From Bacteroidales bacterium (GTDB taxonomy: Bacteria > Bacteroidota > Bacteroidia > Bacteroidales > GCA-2748055): a stretch of 64,000 bases of DNA. The stretch spans positions 1-64,000 of the forward strand of contig JAIOZM010000003.1 in the NCBI GenBank assembly GCA_021740585.1. Reading direction: 5' to 3'. The notes under the pieces are model-generated. The model had not been told where the DNA came from. It ran no database searches and was given only the letters and a program-made list of their open reading frames with translations. Position numbers and translations under genes: made by a program. Shown here piece after piece: positions 50,216 to 59,300 of this stretch. The number at the start of each line of letters is the position of its first letter. The first letter of the stretch is position 1.

Positions 50216-51627
50216 ACTCCCCTGCCGTTTATTATTGTAAGGATAGTATAGAAGATTATTTTCATGTCCACAAAAAGAGACATATTTTCAATATAAAGAA
50301 TATCGTATCTTAATCTTTTTATCATCTGATCAACATTCTCAGCATAGCCGTATTTTACCTGTCCCCAAGAAGTTATTCCCGGTTTAACTTTTTGAAGATG
50401 AACATAATGAGGAGCCTTTTTAATGATTTGATCAATATAGAACTGACGTTCGGGTCTTGGGCCAACCAATGACATATCTCCTTTAAGAACATTTATGAAG
50501 TTTGGAATTTCATCAAGGCGGTATTTCCTCATAAAACTCCCAAATTTAGTAAGTCGGCTGTCATTCTTATTTGATAACATCGGTCCATTCTTTTCCGCGT
50601 CATCACGCATCGAACGGAATTTCAGTATTTTAAACGATTTCCCATATCTTCCGATTCTTTCATGCGAATAGAAAATTTTACCCGGTGAGGATAATTTAAC
50701 CCCGATAGCAAGGATAATAATTAAAGGTAAAGAAATTACCAGAGCCAGGAGGGAAAAAACATAATCAATAATTTGTTTTACGTTCGACTGCCAGACAGGC
50801 ATCAGATCGTGGGAAATTTGAATGAGAGGAGTCCCGAATAATTGAGTCATTTTAACCTTCCCGGTAAGGATATCATACATATTCGGGATGGCTTTAATGA
50901 TTACCTTACAACCGGCAAGTTTATTCATAATTTTGCCTATCTCAGTATTTTCCGACGATTCCAGTGCAATGATAACTTCCTGAATATCATTTTCCTGAAT
51001 TATAGTACTAAGTTTATTCAAACTTCCGTAGTGTTTTATATAGTCGGACAGCTGGTAGTGGTCTTTTTTTATAACATTCACAAAACCAATAATGTAATTC
51101 CCATAAGAGAGCTTTTGCTGTTCCAGTTCCAGATAGGTTTCAACGGCTTGTTTATTGCTCCCGATCATTAAGGTGTTAAATCGAATTTTTTTATTTTGAA
51201 TTTTTCGGGCGGTAATGCTTGTAATAATCAAACGAAGAATTAAACATATTAAAAAATGCAGTCCGAATAAAACTGAATACAATTGATAGTAGTTTTTATA
51301 ACTACTTATTTCATCATCCAAAAGCAGGAGGAAGAACAGTATGGTTACGCCAAAAAGAGATTGAAGAAAAGTTTGTACAATGTCATTTAGCCTTGACTTT
51401 CGATAAATATCTCTGTAATAACCCGTAAGGTAATAAAGCAATACCCAGGAGATGGGAATAAGGATTAATCCGAGGAAATACCTGTCGCTGAAGGTAAGAG
51501 GAATATCATAACCAAATTTAAGTGGCTCAATATATTCTTTTCGAAAGATATAGAAAAGTGTCCAGCTGGAGGCTGCGGCAATTAAATCGGCAAATAGGTA
51601 TTTTGCCGTTTGCAACTTATATTTCAT
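50212..51627 (-). CDS. Undecaprenyl-phosphate sugar phosphotransferase (polyprenyl glycosylphosphotransferase)
   Basis: Five N-terminal TM segments; KILKFRSMRDDAEKNGP; RKYRLDEIPNFINVLKGDMSLVGPRPE. Confidence 0.93.
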   Translation of the reverse strand: MKYKLQTAKYLFADLIAAASSWTLFYIFRKEYIEPLKFGYDIPLTFSDRYFLGLILIPISWVLLYYLTGYYRDIYRKSRLNDIVQTFLQSLFGVTILFFLLLLDDEISSYKNYYQLYSVLFGLHFLICLILRLIITSITARKIQNKKIRFNTLMIGSNKQAVETYLELEQQKLSYGNYIIGFVNVIKKDHYQLSDYIKHYGSLNKLSTIIQENDIQEVIIALESSENTEIGKIMNKLAGCKVIIKAIPNMYDILTGKVKMTQLFGTPLIQISHDLMPVWQSNVKQIIDYVFSLLALVISLPLIIILAIGVKLSSPGKIFYSHERIGRYGKSFKILKFRSMRDDAEKNGPMLSNKNDSRLTKFGSFMRKYRLDEIPNFINVLKGDMSLVGPRPERQFYIDQIIKKAPHYVHLQKVKPGITSWGQVKYGYAENVDQMIKRLRYDILYIENMSLFVDMKIIFYTILTIINGRGV

Positions 51628-51704
51628 ACTAGTTTTCAGGTAGATCAGTAAAGTATAACGGTAAAAATACCTTTTTATTATAAATAGCTAAAAAAAGGAG
51701 AGAT

Positions 51705-52634
51705 TTATTTTTCTAATAAGGCGGGTATAATTTTATCAAGGATTTCCCAGCTGCTTATGTAGGCGGTTATCCCCGATTCAAAACTGTTAACAGGATAGGC
51801 GTATGTTGTAAGTTTATGAAGAAAATGTTTTATATCCATGCTGGGATCCGATTCATTATAAATTAGATCAGGCAATGGATATGATTCAATTTCCTGACTT
51901 TCGAGGTGTATCACTTTGAATTTATCTTCTTCTGTGTTTAAAAAAATCATCTGATGACGAAAATACACTTCTGTTTTTCTCGAATCTTTAGCGGAAAAAT
52001 TATTGATAGTGAGATTGGCAGATGAATAATTCTCAAAATCTATCCTCAGATTCACCAGATATGGTTTTTCAGAATTATATGGAACGCTTATGGTTTTGAA
52101 CTTTTTAATAGCATGTGGATTTATGGTAGTGAGGAATAGTATTTCCTTTAAAATTAACTTTCTCAGATTCGGTATTTTCCCGTCCTTCTCGTACACATTT
52201 CTGGAAATATCAATATACTCAGGATAATCCTTAAAACTGCGGATACTGTTCTCCAGTTCACCCATTATTGCATTATGAAAAACATAAAATAAAACACCGG
52301 CTTCTTCTGCAAGGTTTTGATATTCATTTAAAATATGAGGGCTTAAAAGGTCCTCAGGTTGAATAAAAACATGTTTTGAGTTTTTCAAAGCTTGCTTAAC
52401 CATTGGTACATCTGTTATGCAATGATCTAAAAATAAAATTGCATCTGAAGCCTGAAGAAGTTCAAACAGATTATCATAAAGCGGGAATGGATGATCAATT
52501 AATTTGTCAATTTCACTTAGCCCTGCAGTTATTTCGCTAAATAAACCAGATACCATGCAATCGGGTTTGTTTCTGATGAGTTCGACAAATTTAGTCGCTT
52601 CAGAAATATTTCCTTTTATAGCAATTCGCATCAT
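51705..52634 (-). CDS. Divergent Gfo/Idh/MocA-like oxidoreductase
   Basis: Overall Gfo/Idh pattern (ALKNSKHVFIQ) but atypical N-terminal nucleotide loop; start at 52634 or 52631 since a CAAACATA box lies at 52653..52660. Confidence 0.65.
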   Translation of the reverse strand: MMRIAIKGNISEATKFVELIRNKPDCMVSGLFSEITAGLSEIDKLIDHPFPLYDNLFELLQASDAILFLDHCITDVPMVKQALKNSKHVFIQPEDLLSPHILNEYQNLAEEAGVLFYVFHNAIMGELENSIRSFKDYPEYIDISRNVYEKDGKIPNLRKLILKEILFLTTINPHAIKKFKTISVPYNSEKPYLVNLRIDFENYSSANLTINNFSAKDSRKTEVYFRHQMIFLNTEEDKFKVIHLESQEIESYPLPDLIYNESDPSMDIKHFLHKLTTYAYPVNSFESGITAYISSWEILDKIIPALLEK

Positions 52635-52652
52635 TTTTATTGGCTTATAATG

Positions 52653-52660
52653 CAAACATA
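52653..52660 (-). promoter_or_regulatory. Bacteroidetes -7 box (TATGTTTG) for the Gfo/Idh-like gene
   Basis: CAAACATA on + strand. Confidence 0.5.
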
Positions 52661-52725
52661 AAGGAATTGTTAATACATAGATGATAATTGTTTTTCAACT
52701 TTTCAACTTTTTATGTTGATAAGAC

Positions 52726-52733
52726 TAAATTTG
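52726..52733 (+). promoter_or_regulatory. Bacteroidetes -7 box TAAATTTG for pcm
   Basis: TANNTTTG consensus 19 nt upstream of the ATG. Confidence 0.5.
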
Positions 52734-52751
52734 TAAACTTAAACAGGAAAG

Positions 52752-53396
52752 ATGAATGATAATTTTCAGCATAAAGGTCTAAGAAAAAAATTAGTTGAAA
52801 CAGTTAAAAAGAAAGGAATTCAATCTGAAAGGGTGCTGAATGCCCTGAATTCCGTTCCCCGGCATTTATTTATGGATTCTTCTTTCGTGCATTTTTCTTA
52901 TGCCGACCAGGCATTTCCCATTGGGGCTGGCCAAACCATCTCTCAGCCTTATACGGTGGCTTTTCAAACAGAATTACTTGAGCTTAAGCCATTGGAAAAG
53001 GTCTTGGAAGTGGGTACAGGTTCAGGCTACCAGGCCGCAGTTTTAGTGGAAATGGGAGTGAAGGTTTTCACCATCGAGAGGCACCGTGAACTCTTTTTGA
53101 AGGCTCAGTCCACATTAAATTCATTGGGATATAAACCCGAGTTTTTTTATGGAGATGGTTATAAGGGATTGCCCTCTTTTGCTCCTTTCGACAAGATTCT
53201 TATTACAGCCGGGGCTACAGAGGTGCCTTCAGATTTGTTGGATCAGTTAAAAATAGGTGGAATTCTGGTTGTGCCTTTAGGCGACAGAAAATCTCAGACT
53301 ATGGTAAAACTGGTAAAAGAATCTGAAGATAAATTTACACGGACTGAACATGGTTCTTTTGTTTTTGTTCCCTTGCTAAAAGGAAAGATAGGTTAA
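52752..53396 (+). CDS. pcm: Protein-L-isoaspartate O-methyltransferase
   Basis: PIGAGQTISQPYTVAFQTELL; VLEVGTGSGYQAAVL. Confidence 0.94.
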   Translation: MNDNFQHKGLRKKLVETVKKKGIQSERVLNALNSVPRHLFMDSSFVHFSYADQAFPIGAGQTISQPYTVAFQTELLELKPLEKVLEVGTGSGYQAAVLVEMGVKVFTIERHRELFLKAQSTLNSLGYKPEFFYGDGYKGLPSFAPFDKILITAGATEVPSDLLDQLKIGGILVVPLGDRKSQTMVKLVKESEDKFTRTEHGSFVFVPLLKGKIG

Positions 53397-53397
53397 T

Positions 53398-54036
53398 ATG
53401 ATACATATAAAAACTTTTGTTTTTAATGCATTCTCTGTAAATACTTACCTCATTTATAATGAGCAGAAAGAATGCATAATTATTGATGCGGCATGCAATA
53501 GTGCCGATGAAATCTCAAAATTGGAGAAATGCATTGAATCGAATGATTTGACATTGATTGCTCTGGCAAATACTCACGGTCACATGGATCATCTGGCTGG
53601 CATTAAATATTTTAAGGAGAAATATAATATTCCTTTTTATCTTGCAAAAGAAGATGAATTTTTAGTGGGGTCTGCCGTCTCACATGCCGCTTTATTTGGG
53701 CTTAAAATTGAGCAACCTCCGTATCCTGACAAATATCTCCGCGAAGGAGAATGTTTTTGTTTAGGGGAGGATCGCATTGAGATGCTGCTGGTACCGGGTC
53801 ATTCTCCGGGTTCCATTGTTTTTCATTTTCCTGAACAGTCAATGCTAATCACAGGTGATGTTCTTTTTGCAGGAAGTATTGGAAGAACAGATTTGCCCGG
53901 TGGAAATTATAATACTCTCATAGAAGGAATTAAATCAAAATTACTCGTACTGAATGGGGAAGCTGTGTTTTATCCCGGTCATGGGCCTTCATCTACCATT
54001 GGGGAGGAAAAGATGCACAATCCTTTTTTGCAATAA
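53398..54036 (+). CDS. MBL-fold metallo-hydrolase (glyoxalase II-like)
   Basis: ANTHGHMDHLAG; LVPGHSPGSIVF; FPGHGPSSTI-like C-terminus (FYPGHGPSSTI). Confidence 0.92.
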   Translation: MIHIKTFVFNAFSVNTYLIYNEQKECIIIDAACNSADEISKLEKCIESNDLTLIALANTHGHMDHLAGIKYFKEKYNIPFYLAKEDEFLVGSAVSHAALFGLKIEQPPYPDKYLREGECFCLGEDRIEMLLVPGHSPGSIVFHFPEQSMLITGDVLFAGSIGRTDLPGGNYNTLIEGIKSKLLVLNGEAVFYPGHGPSSTIGEEKMHNPFLQ

Positions 54037-54082
54037 AGTTGTTAAACATACTGTATTTTATTTTTATCCTTTTTCAGGATAT

Positions 54083-54090
54083 TACTTTTG
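54083..54090 (+). promoter_or_regulatory. Bacteroidetes -7 box TACTTTTG for gcvP
   Basis: TANNTTTG consensus 42 nt upstream of the ATG. Confidence 0.45.
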
Positions 54091-54131
54091 CAGCGTAATT
54101 TGAAAATCTATTAATTGCTAATTTATTATAT

Positions 54132-57005
54132 ATGTCAACAGAGTTTTTTGCTGATCGTCATATTGGCCCCAGAGGACAAGAAATTGAAGAGATGTGTAAC
54201 AGAATAGGAGTGAAATCCCTTGATGAACTTGTACGTGAAACCATCCCGGAAAATATTCTTCTCAATAAAAAGCTACATTTAAATCCTGCCTTGTCAGAAT
54301 ATGTTTATCTGAATAAAATTCGGGAAATTGGCCAGAAGAATAAGCTGTTCAGATCGTTTATTGGGATGGGCTTTTATAATACTATAGTATTGCCGGTTAT
54401 TGTTAGGAATATTCTCGAGAATCCTTCCTGGTACACTTCTTACACTCCTTATCAGGCTGAAATATCGCAGGGAAGACTCGAAGCTTTACTTAATTTTCAG
54501 ACTATGGTGATAAGCCTTACCGGAATGGAAATTGCAAATGCATCATTGCTCGATGAAAGTACCGCTGCTGCTGAGGCTATGATTATGATGTTCAATCTGA
54601 GGTCGAGACAAGCCATTAAAGATGGAAAGAATAAGTTTTTTGTTGACAAAAATAGCTTTCCTCAAAATATTGAGGTGCTGATTGCCAGGGCTGAGCCTCT
54701 TGGAATTGAAATTGTAGTGGGGAATTATTCTGAGATGGATAAAATGGAAGATCTTTTTGGAAGTATTCTCCAATATCCAAATGCGGATGGTGAAATTCCT
54801 GATTATCGTTCATTTGTTAATAAAGCACATGATAATGAGGTTCTTATAGCTGTAATAGCCGATTTGATGAGCTTAGCCATTTTAACACCTCCGGGAGAAT
54901 GGGAGGCTGATATTGTGGTAGGCTCCACCCAGAGATTTGGTATTCCGTTGGGTTATGGCGGACCTCATGCAGGTTATTTTGCTACGCGCGAAAAGTATAA
55001 GAGGAATATTCCCGGAAGAATTATTGGTATAACGATTGACCGCTATAATAACCGGGCTTTCCGTATGGCACTTCAAACCCGGGAGCAGCATATAAAAAGG
55101 GAAAAAGCAACCTCAAATATCTGCACAGCACAGGCTTTACTGGCAACAATGGCTGGGATGTATGCGGTTTATCATGGACCTGAGGGCATGGATCGAATCG
55201 CCGGGGATATACATAGTGTAGCGGTATATTTATCTGACGAACTGGAAAAACTTGGATTTAAAAATCTGAATAAGAATTATTTCGACACCTTAAAAATTAA
55301 GTTGCCATCACAATTCAAAATGGAAGATCTCAAAACTCTTGCCATTGAAGGTGAAGTGAATTTTCATTATTTTGACGAAAGTTATGTTGGAATTAGTGCT
55401 GATGAAACCATTCAGATAGAAGACATTAATAAAATACTGGAAATCTTCGGCAAACTCGCTAAAAAGAAGGCTCCAATTACAGAGAACTTTCCTGTAAAAA
55501 GTGAATTATCACCTCAATTTAAAAGAACATCCAATATTCTTACCGAGGAAGTGTTTAATAAGTGCAGGTCTGAGACCGATCTAATGCGTTATATCAAAAA
55601 ACTGGAACGAAAAGATATTTCACTTACCCACTCAATGATATCTCTGGGCTCATGCACTATGAAATTGAATGCTGCCTCGGAGCTAATGGCATTTTTAATG
55701 CCGGAATTTTCTGATATTCATCCCTTTGTACCTGTAGATCAGGCGCAAGGATATCAAATATTAATGGATGAGCTGAAGAAAGACTTAAAGGAAATTACCG
55801 GCTTTGATGATGTTTCATTTCAACCCAATTCAGGAGCCGCCGGAGAATATGCAGGTTTGATGGTTATTAGGGCCTATCATAGAAGCAGAGGTGATTCTAA
55901 ACGCAATATCTGTTTAATTCCGGCTTCCGCTCATGGAACAAATCCGGCCAGTGCTGTTATGGCTGGTTTGCAGGTAGTTGTGGTTCCTTGTGACGAGAAT
56001 GGTAACATTAGTGTTGTGGCACTTGCTGAGCTGGCACAAACCCATAAGGATAATCTGGCAGGTTGCATGATAACCTACCCGTCAACTCACGGAGTTTTTG
56101 AAGAAAAAATTGTTGAAATGATCGACATTATCCATCAAAACGGAGGTCAGGTATATATGGATGGAGCCAATATGAATGCACAGGTCGGATTAACGAATCC
56201 GGGAAAAATCGGTGCTGATGTCTGTCACCTAAATTTGCATAAAACCTTCGCAATCCCCCATGGTGGCGGGGGTCCTGGCGTTGGGCCTATTGCTGTGGCT
56301 GCGCATTTGTCGCAATTTTTACCCGGTCACCCTATGGTGAAAATAGGTGGCAATTCAGGTATTAACGCCCTGGCCTCGGCACCTTTTGGAAGTGCAAGTA
56401 TTCTTACCATCTCTCATGCTTATATTAAATTGTTGGGAGAAGAGGGATTAAGCAGGTCAACGAAAATGGCAATCCTGAATGCCAATTATCTGGCTAAGGA
56501 ATTGAGCTCAGGTTTTAAAATATTATACAGAGGTAAAAACGGAAGAGTTGGACATGAAATGATACTCGATTGCCGTGAATTTAAATCACTTGCCGGTATT
56601 ACAGAAACAGATATTGCCAAGCGACTGATGGATTATGGCTTTCATGCACCCACATTATCTTTCCCTGTTCATGGCACACTAATGATTGAACCTACAGAAA
56701 GTGAAAGTAAGGCAGAGCTGGATAAGTTTGTTTCAGCTTTAAGGAGTATTCTTAATGAAATTATGGAAGTTAAGGATGGAAAAGCTGACACTATTGATAA
56801 TGTTTTAAAAAATGCTCCTCATACGGTAAATGAGTGTAGTATTGATGAATGGAATCATAAATATTCACGATCAAAGGCTGCCTTCCCATTGGATTGGATA
56901 AGGGAAAATAAGTTCTGGCCAGCTGTTGGCAGGGTTGACGATGCCTATGGTGACAGGAATTTAATTTGTTCTTGTCCACCCATCGAGGCTTATACAGTGG
57001 ATTAA
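54132..57005 (+). CDS. gcvP: Glycine dehydrogenase (aminomethyl-transferring), single-chain P protein
   Basis: FADRHIGPRGQEIEEM; CHLNLHKTFAIPHGGGGPGVGPI PLP-lysine motif; 957 aa. Confidence 0.97.
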   Translation: MSTEFFADRHIGPRGQEIEEMCNRIGVKSLDELVRETIPENILLNKKLHLNPALSEYVYLNKIREIGQKNKLFRSFIGMGFYNTIVLPVIVRNILENPSWYTSYTPYQAEISQGRLEALLNFQTMVISLTGMEIANASLLDESTAAAEAMIMMFNLRSRQAIKDGKNKFFVDKNSFPQNIEVLIARAEPLGIEIVVGNYSEMDKMEDLFGSILQYPNADGEIPDYRSFVNKAHDNEVLIAVIADLMSLAILTPPGEWEADIVVGSTQRFGIPLGYGGPHAGYFATREKYKRNIPGRIIGITIDRYNNRAFRMALQTREQHIKREKATSNICTAQALLATMAGMYAVYHGPEGMDRIAGDIHSVAVYLSDELEKLGFKNLNKNYFDTLKIKLPSQFKMEDLKTLAIEGEVNFHYFDESYVGISADETIQIEDINKILEIFGKLAKKKAPITENFPVKSELSPQFKRTSNILTEEVFNKCRSETDLMRYIKKLERKDISLTHSMISLGSCTMKLNAASELMAFLMPEFSDIHPFVPVDQAQGYQILMDELKKDLKEITGFDDVSFQPNSGAAGEYAGLMVIRAYHRSRGDSKRNICLIPASAHGTNPASAVMAGLQVVVVPCDENGNISVVALAELAQTHKDNLAGCMITYPSTHGVFEEKIVEMIDIIHQNGGQVYMDGANMNAQVGLTNPGKIGADVCHLNLHKTFAIPHGGGGPGVGPIAVAAHLSQFLPGHPMVKIGGNSGINALASAPFGSASILTISHAYIKLLGEEGLSRSTKMAILNANYLAKELSSGFKILYRGKNGRVGHEMILDCREFKSLAGITETDIAKRLMDYGFHAPTLSFPVHGTLMIEPTESESKAELDKFVSALRSILNEIMEVKDGKADTIDNVLKNAPHTVNECSIDEWNHKYSRSKAAFPLDWIRENKFWPAVGRVDDAYGDRNLICSCPPIEAYTVD

Positions 57006-57018
57006 ACTTCGGAGCTTT

Positions 57019-57663
57019 TTGTTAGAAAAAATTATTGTCTTACTTTTAGGCAATACATTTGGCATATTGAATAGCTCCAGAGAAATACTAACAGGTATAA
57101 AAGAAGAGAACAATAAGGTTCTTTATTTTATTTACCAAAACTTTTTCCCGAAAGTGGAGAGGTTCGTTCTTATTGCTCAAGGCAACTCGCTTGATGCTCA
57201 GGATGTATTTCAGGATGCTCTTGTCGTTATTTACATAAAGACAAAAGACCCAAAATTCGAAATAAAGGAATCCTTTGAATCCTACCTCTTTACGATTTCA
57301 AAGTTTATTTGGTTTAAAGAACTGCGACGTAGAAATAAAGAAAATTTAATTTTTGCCTCCCGGGAACAGGAAAACCTGGATAAGGATATTGTAGAGGAGT
57401 ATTTTAAAATGGAAAGGAAGAAGCTTATTTTCGAGTATTTTACTTCTTTGGATCCTCAGTATCAACTTTTACTAAGATTATTCTATGATAAGACTCCTAT
57501 CTCAGAGATCACCAGTATTATGAATTATTCTTCCGATCAATATACAAAAAACAGAAGAAATTATGTTAAGGCATTGTTAGTTAAGGAAATTAGGAAAAAT
57601 CCCAAATTTAATGAACTAAAGAATGAATCGTTTAGAGAAAATTCTGCTATACCTAGATGGTAA
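57019..57663 (+). CDS. ECF-like sigma-70 family RNA polymerase sigma factor
   Basis: QGNSLDAQDVFQDALVVIYIKTKD region 2; C-terminal helix-turn-helix-like region (ISEITSIMNYSSDQYTKNRRNYV). Confidence 0.85.
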   Translation: MLEKIIVLLLGNTFGILNSSREILTGIKEENNKVLYFIYQNFFPKVERFVLIAQGNSLDAQDVFQDALVVIYIKTKDPKFEIKESFESYLFTISKFIWFKELRRRNKENLIFASREQENLDKDIVEEYFKMERKKLIFEYFTSLDPQYQLLLRLFYDKTPISEITSIMNYSSDQYTKNRRNYVKALLVKEIRKNPKFNELKNESFRENSAIPRW

Positions 57664-58381
57664 AATGACAAAGGAGGAGCTTTTAGAATTCAAAGAGCAA
57701 CTCAAAATTGATCCTGATCTGATGGAGGAGCTCGACATTCACAGACTTACAGATGAAGCCACCAGACGAGATGACGAGCTTGGATTTCGTGAAAAGCTTG
57801 CGAATACTTATGAAGAGTATGAAAACAAGAGGTCTGATAAACCTGCCGGAAAAGTCCGTCCAGTATATGCCAGATACAGTTTTGCAGCTGTTGCAGCCTT
57901 CGCTGCGGGTATTCTTTTAACGTTATTCTTTCTTCATCCCTTTGAACTTGATGAAAACGAAATTTTTGATAAATATTATAAACCTTTTAACAGCGACTTT
58001 ACCAGTCGGTCACTATCTGATGAACACGATGCTTATCCTAGGAAAGCGATTAAGCTATATTTGGAGGGAGACTATATCCATTCACTTCAGGAGTTTGACG
58101 CTTTTTTTTCAGGAGGGCAAAGTCCATCAGTAGTTAGTGATTTTTATATTGGACTTGTTTCTATTGAGAATGAGGATTACAATCTTGCAATTAACTCGTT
58201 TGAATCCATTTTAGGACAAGATTTTAGCTACCTGCATGAACATGCCCAGTGGTACCTTTCTTTAGTGTATCTGAAAACGGGAAAACCTCATCTTGCGAAA
58301 CAAAATTTAATGGATTTAAAGTTACAGATGTCTGTTTATTCAAAAGACGCAAAAAAAATACTTCAAAAATATCCTGTGTAA
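57623..58381 (+). CDS. Membrane-anchored TPR protein, putative anti-sigma partner
   Basis: Anti-sigma-like N-terminus (LYLDGKMTKEELLEFKEQLKIDPDLMEEL), one TM segment, C-terminal TPRs; overlaps the sigma gene by 41 nt. Confidence 0.75.
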   Translation: MNRLEKILLYLDGKMTKEELLEFKEQLKIDPDLMEELDIHRLTDEATRRDDELGFREKLANTYEEYENKRSDKPAGKVRPVYARYSFAAVAAFAAGILLTLFFLHPFELDENEIFDKYYKPFNSDFTSRSLSDEHDAYPRKAIKLYLEGDYIHSLQEFDAFFSGGQSPSVVSDFYIGLVSIENEDYNLAINSFESILGQDFSYLHEHAQWYLSLVYLKTGKPHLAKQNLMDLKLQMSVYSKDAKKILQKYPV

Positions 58382-58512
58382 CATTCTGAATTATAGGGAT
58401 ATAACATTCAGGCCATAAATTATTTTGTTTTTTTTCGATTTTGCTAGCTGTTTTTTGCCTCATTTTTATATTAAGGGGTGAAGAGCAATTAATAATTTAA
58501 AAAAACACGATT

Positions 58513-58854
58513 ATGAAACAAGGAATTAACAAAGTAACACTGGTTGGATATGTGGGAGATAATCCTCGGGTAAATGAAACCAAAGGCAATGGCCTCGTCG
58601 CTAATATTTCCTTAGCTACCAATGAGACCTATAAGGACAAGGATGGAAAAGAGTTGCAAAAAACGGAGTGGCATCGGATTGTTGCCTGGGATAAGAGAGC
58701 AGAAATTTTGAGAGATTATGTGAAGAAGGGAGATGCACTTTATGTGGAAGGTAAACTTAAAACTTTATCTTATGAGGATAAGGAGGGAGTGAAGAGGTAT
58801 TCGACAGAAATTTTTTGTGACAACTTCTTATTCTTATCGCCGAAAAACAACTAA
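58513..58854 (+). CDS. ssb: Single-stranded DNA-binding protein
   Basis: MKQGINKVTLVGYVGDNPRVNETKGNGLVANISLATNE; KTEWHRIVAWDKRAEIL. Confidence 0.95.
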   Translation: MKQGINKVTLVGYVGDNPRVNETKGNGLVANISLATNETYKDKDGKELQKTEWHRIVAWDKRAEILRDYVKKGDALYVEGKLKTLSYEDKEGVKRYSTEIFCDNFLFLSPKNN

Positions 58855-58868
58855 AAGGTGGGGTTTGT

Positions 58869-58900
58869 TGGTTGGGCCTTTTTGAAGGCATTACCAACCA
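58869..58900 (+). terminator. Compound hairpin TGGTTGG-GCCTT-tttg-AAGGC-atta-CCAACCA downstream of ssb
   Basis: 12 complementary bp with a 4 nt bulge; no immediate T-run. Confidence 0.4.
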
Positions 58901-59038
58901 GGTGTCCGCTGTGCATTTTTTTGCACACCAGATTTTTTATGCTTTTGTGTGTTTTTCCGCCATAATTTCCAGACTCACCTATTATGATTCCTGTTTAATT
59001 TTTTCAAATTTTTCAATTCGGGGGTAACTTCTGCTAGC

Positions 59039-59188
59039 ATGAAGAGGAAAACTGAAATTGAGATAATCGGGTTCAATATTAATGACTTATGGAGATTTGT
59101 CGTTGTTGAGCTGGTCGAGAAATGGAGGTCATATAACAATCAGAATATCAATGGCATACACCTGCCGTTTCACATTAAGTATAAATAA
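59039..59188 (+). CDS. Candidate 49 aa small protein (MKRKTEIEIIGFNINDLWRFVVVELVEKWRSYNNQNINGIHLPFHIKYK)
   Basis: Uninterrupted ATG-to-TAA ORF with protein-like composition, below the track cutoff. Confidence 0.35.
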   Translation: MKRKTEIEIIGFNINDLWRFVVVELVEKWRSYNNQNINGIHLPFHIKYK

Positions 59189-59212
59189 AATTCTAAAAAT
59201 TAATTTATTTAT

Positions 59213-59220
59213 TACATTTG
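59213..59220 (+). promoter_or_regulatory. Bacteroidetes -7 box TACATTTG for the carboxylase operon
   Basis: TANNTTTG consensus about 80 nt upstream of the ATG. Confidence 0.45.
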
Positions 59221-59300
59221 CAAGGTAAAGAAAGTATGATATTTATCAGGCTTTTTTAATATTTGAATTGTAAAAAAGACCTTATTATAAGCCTTATACA

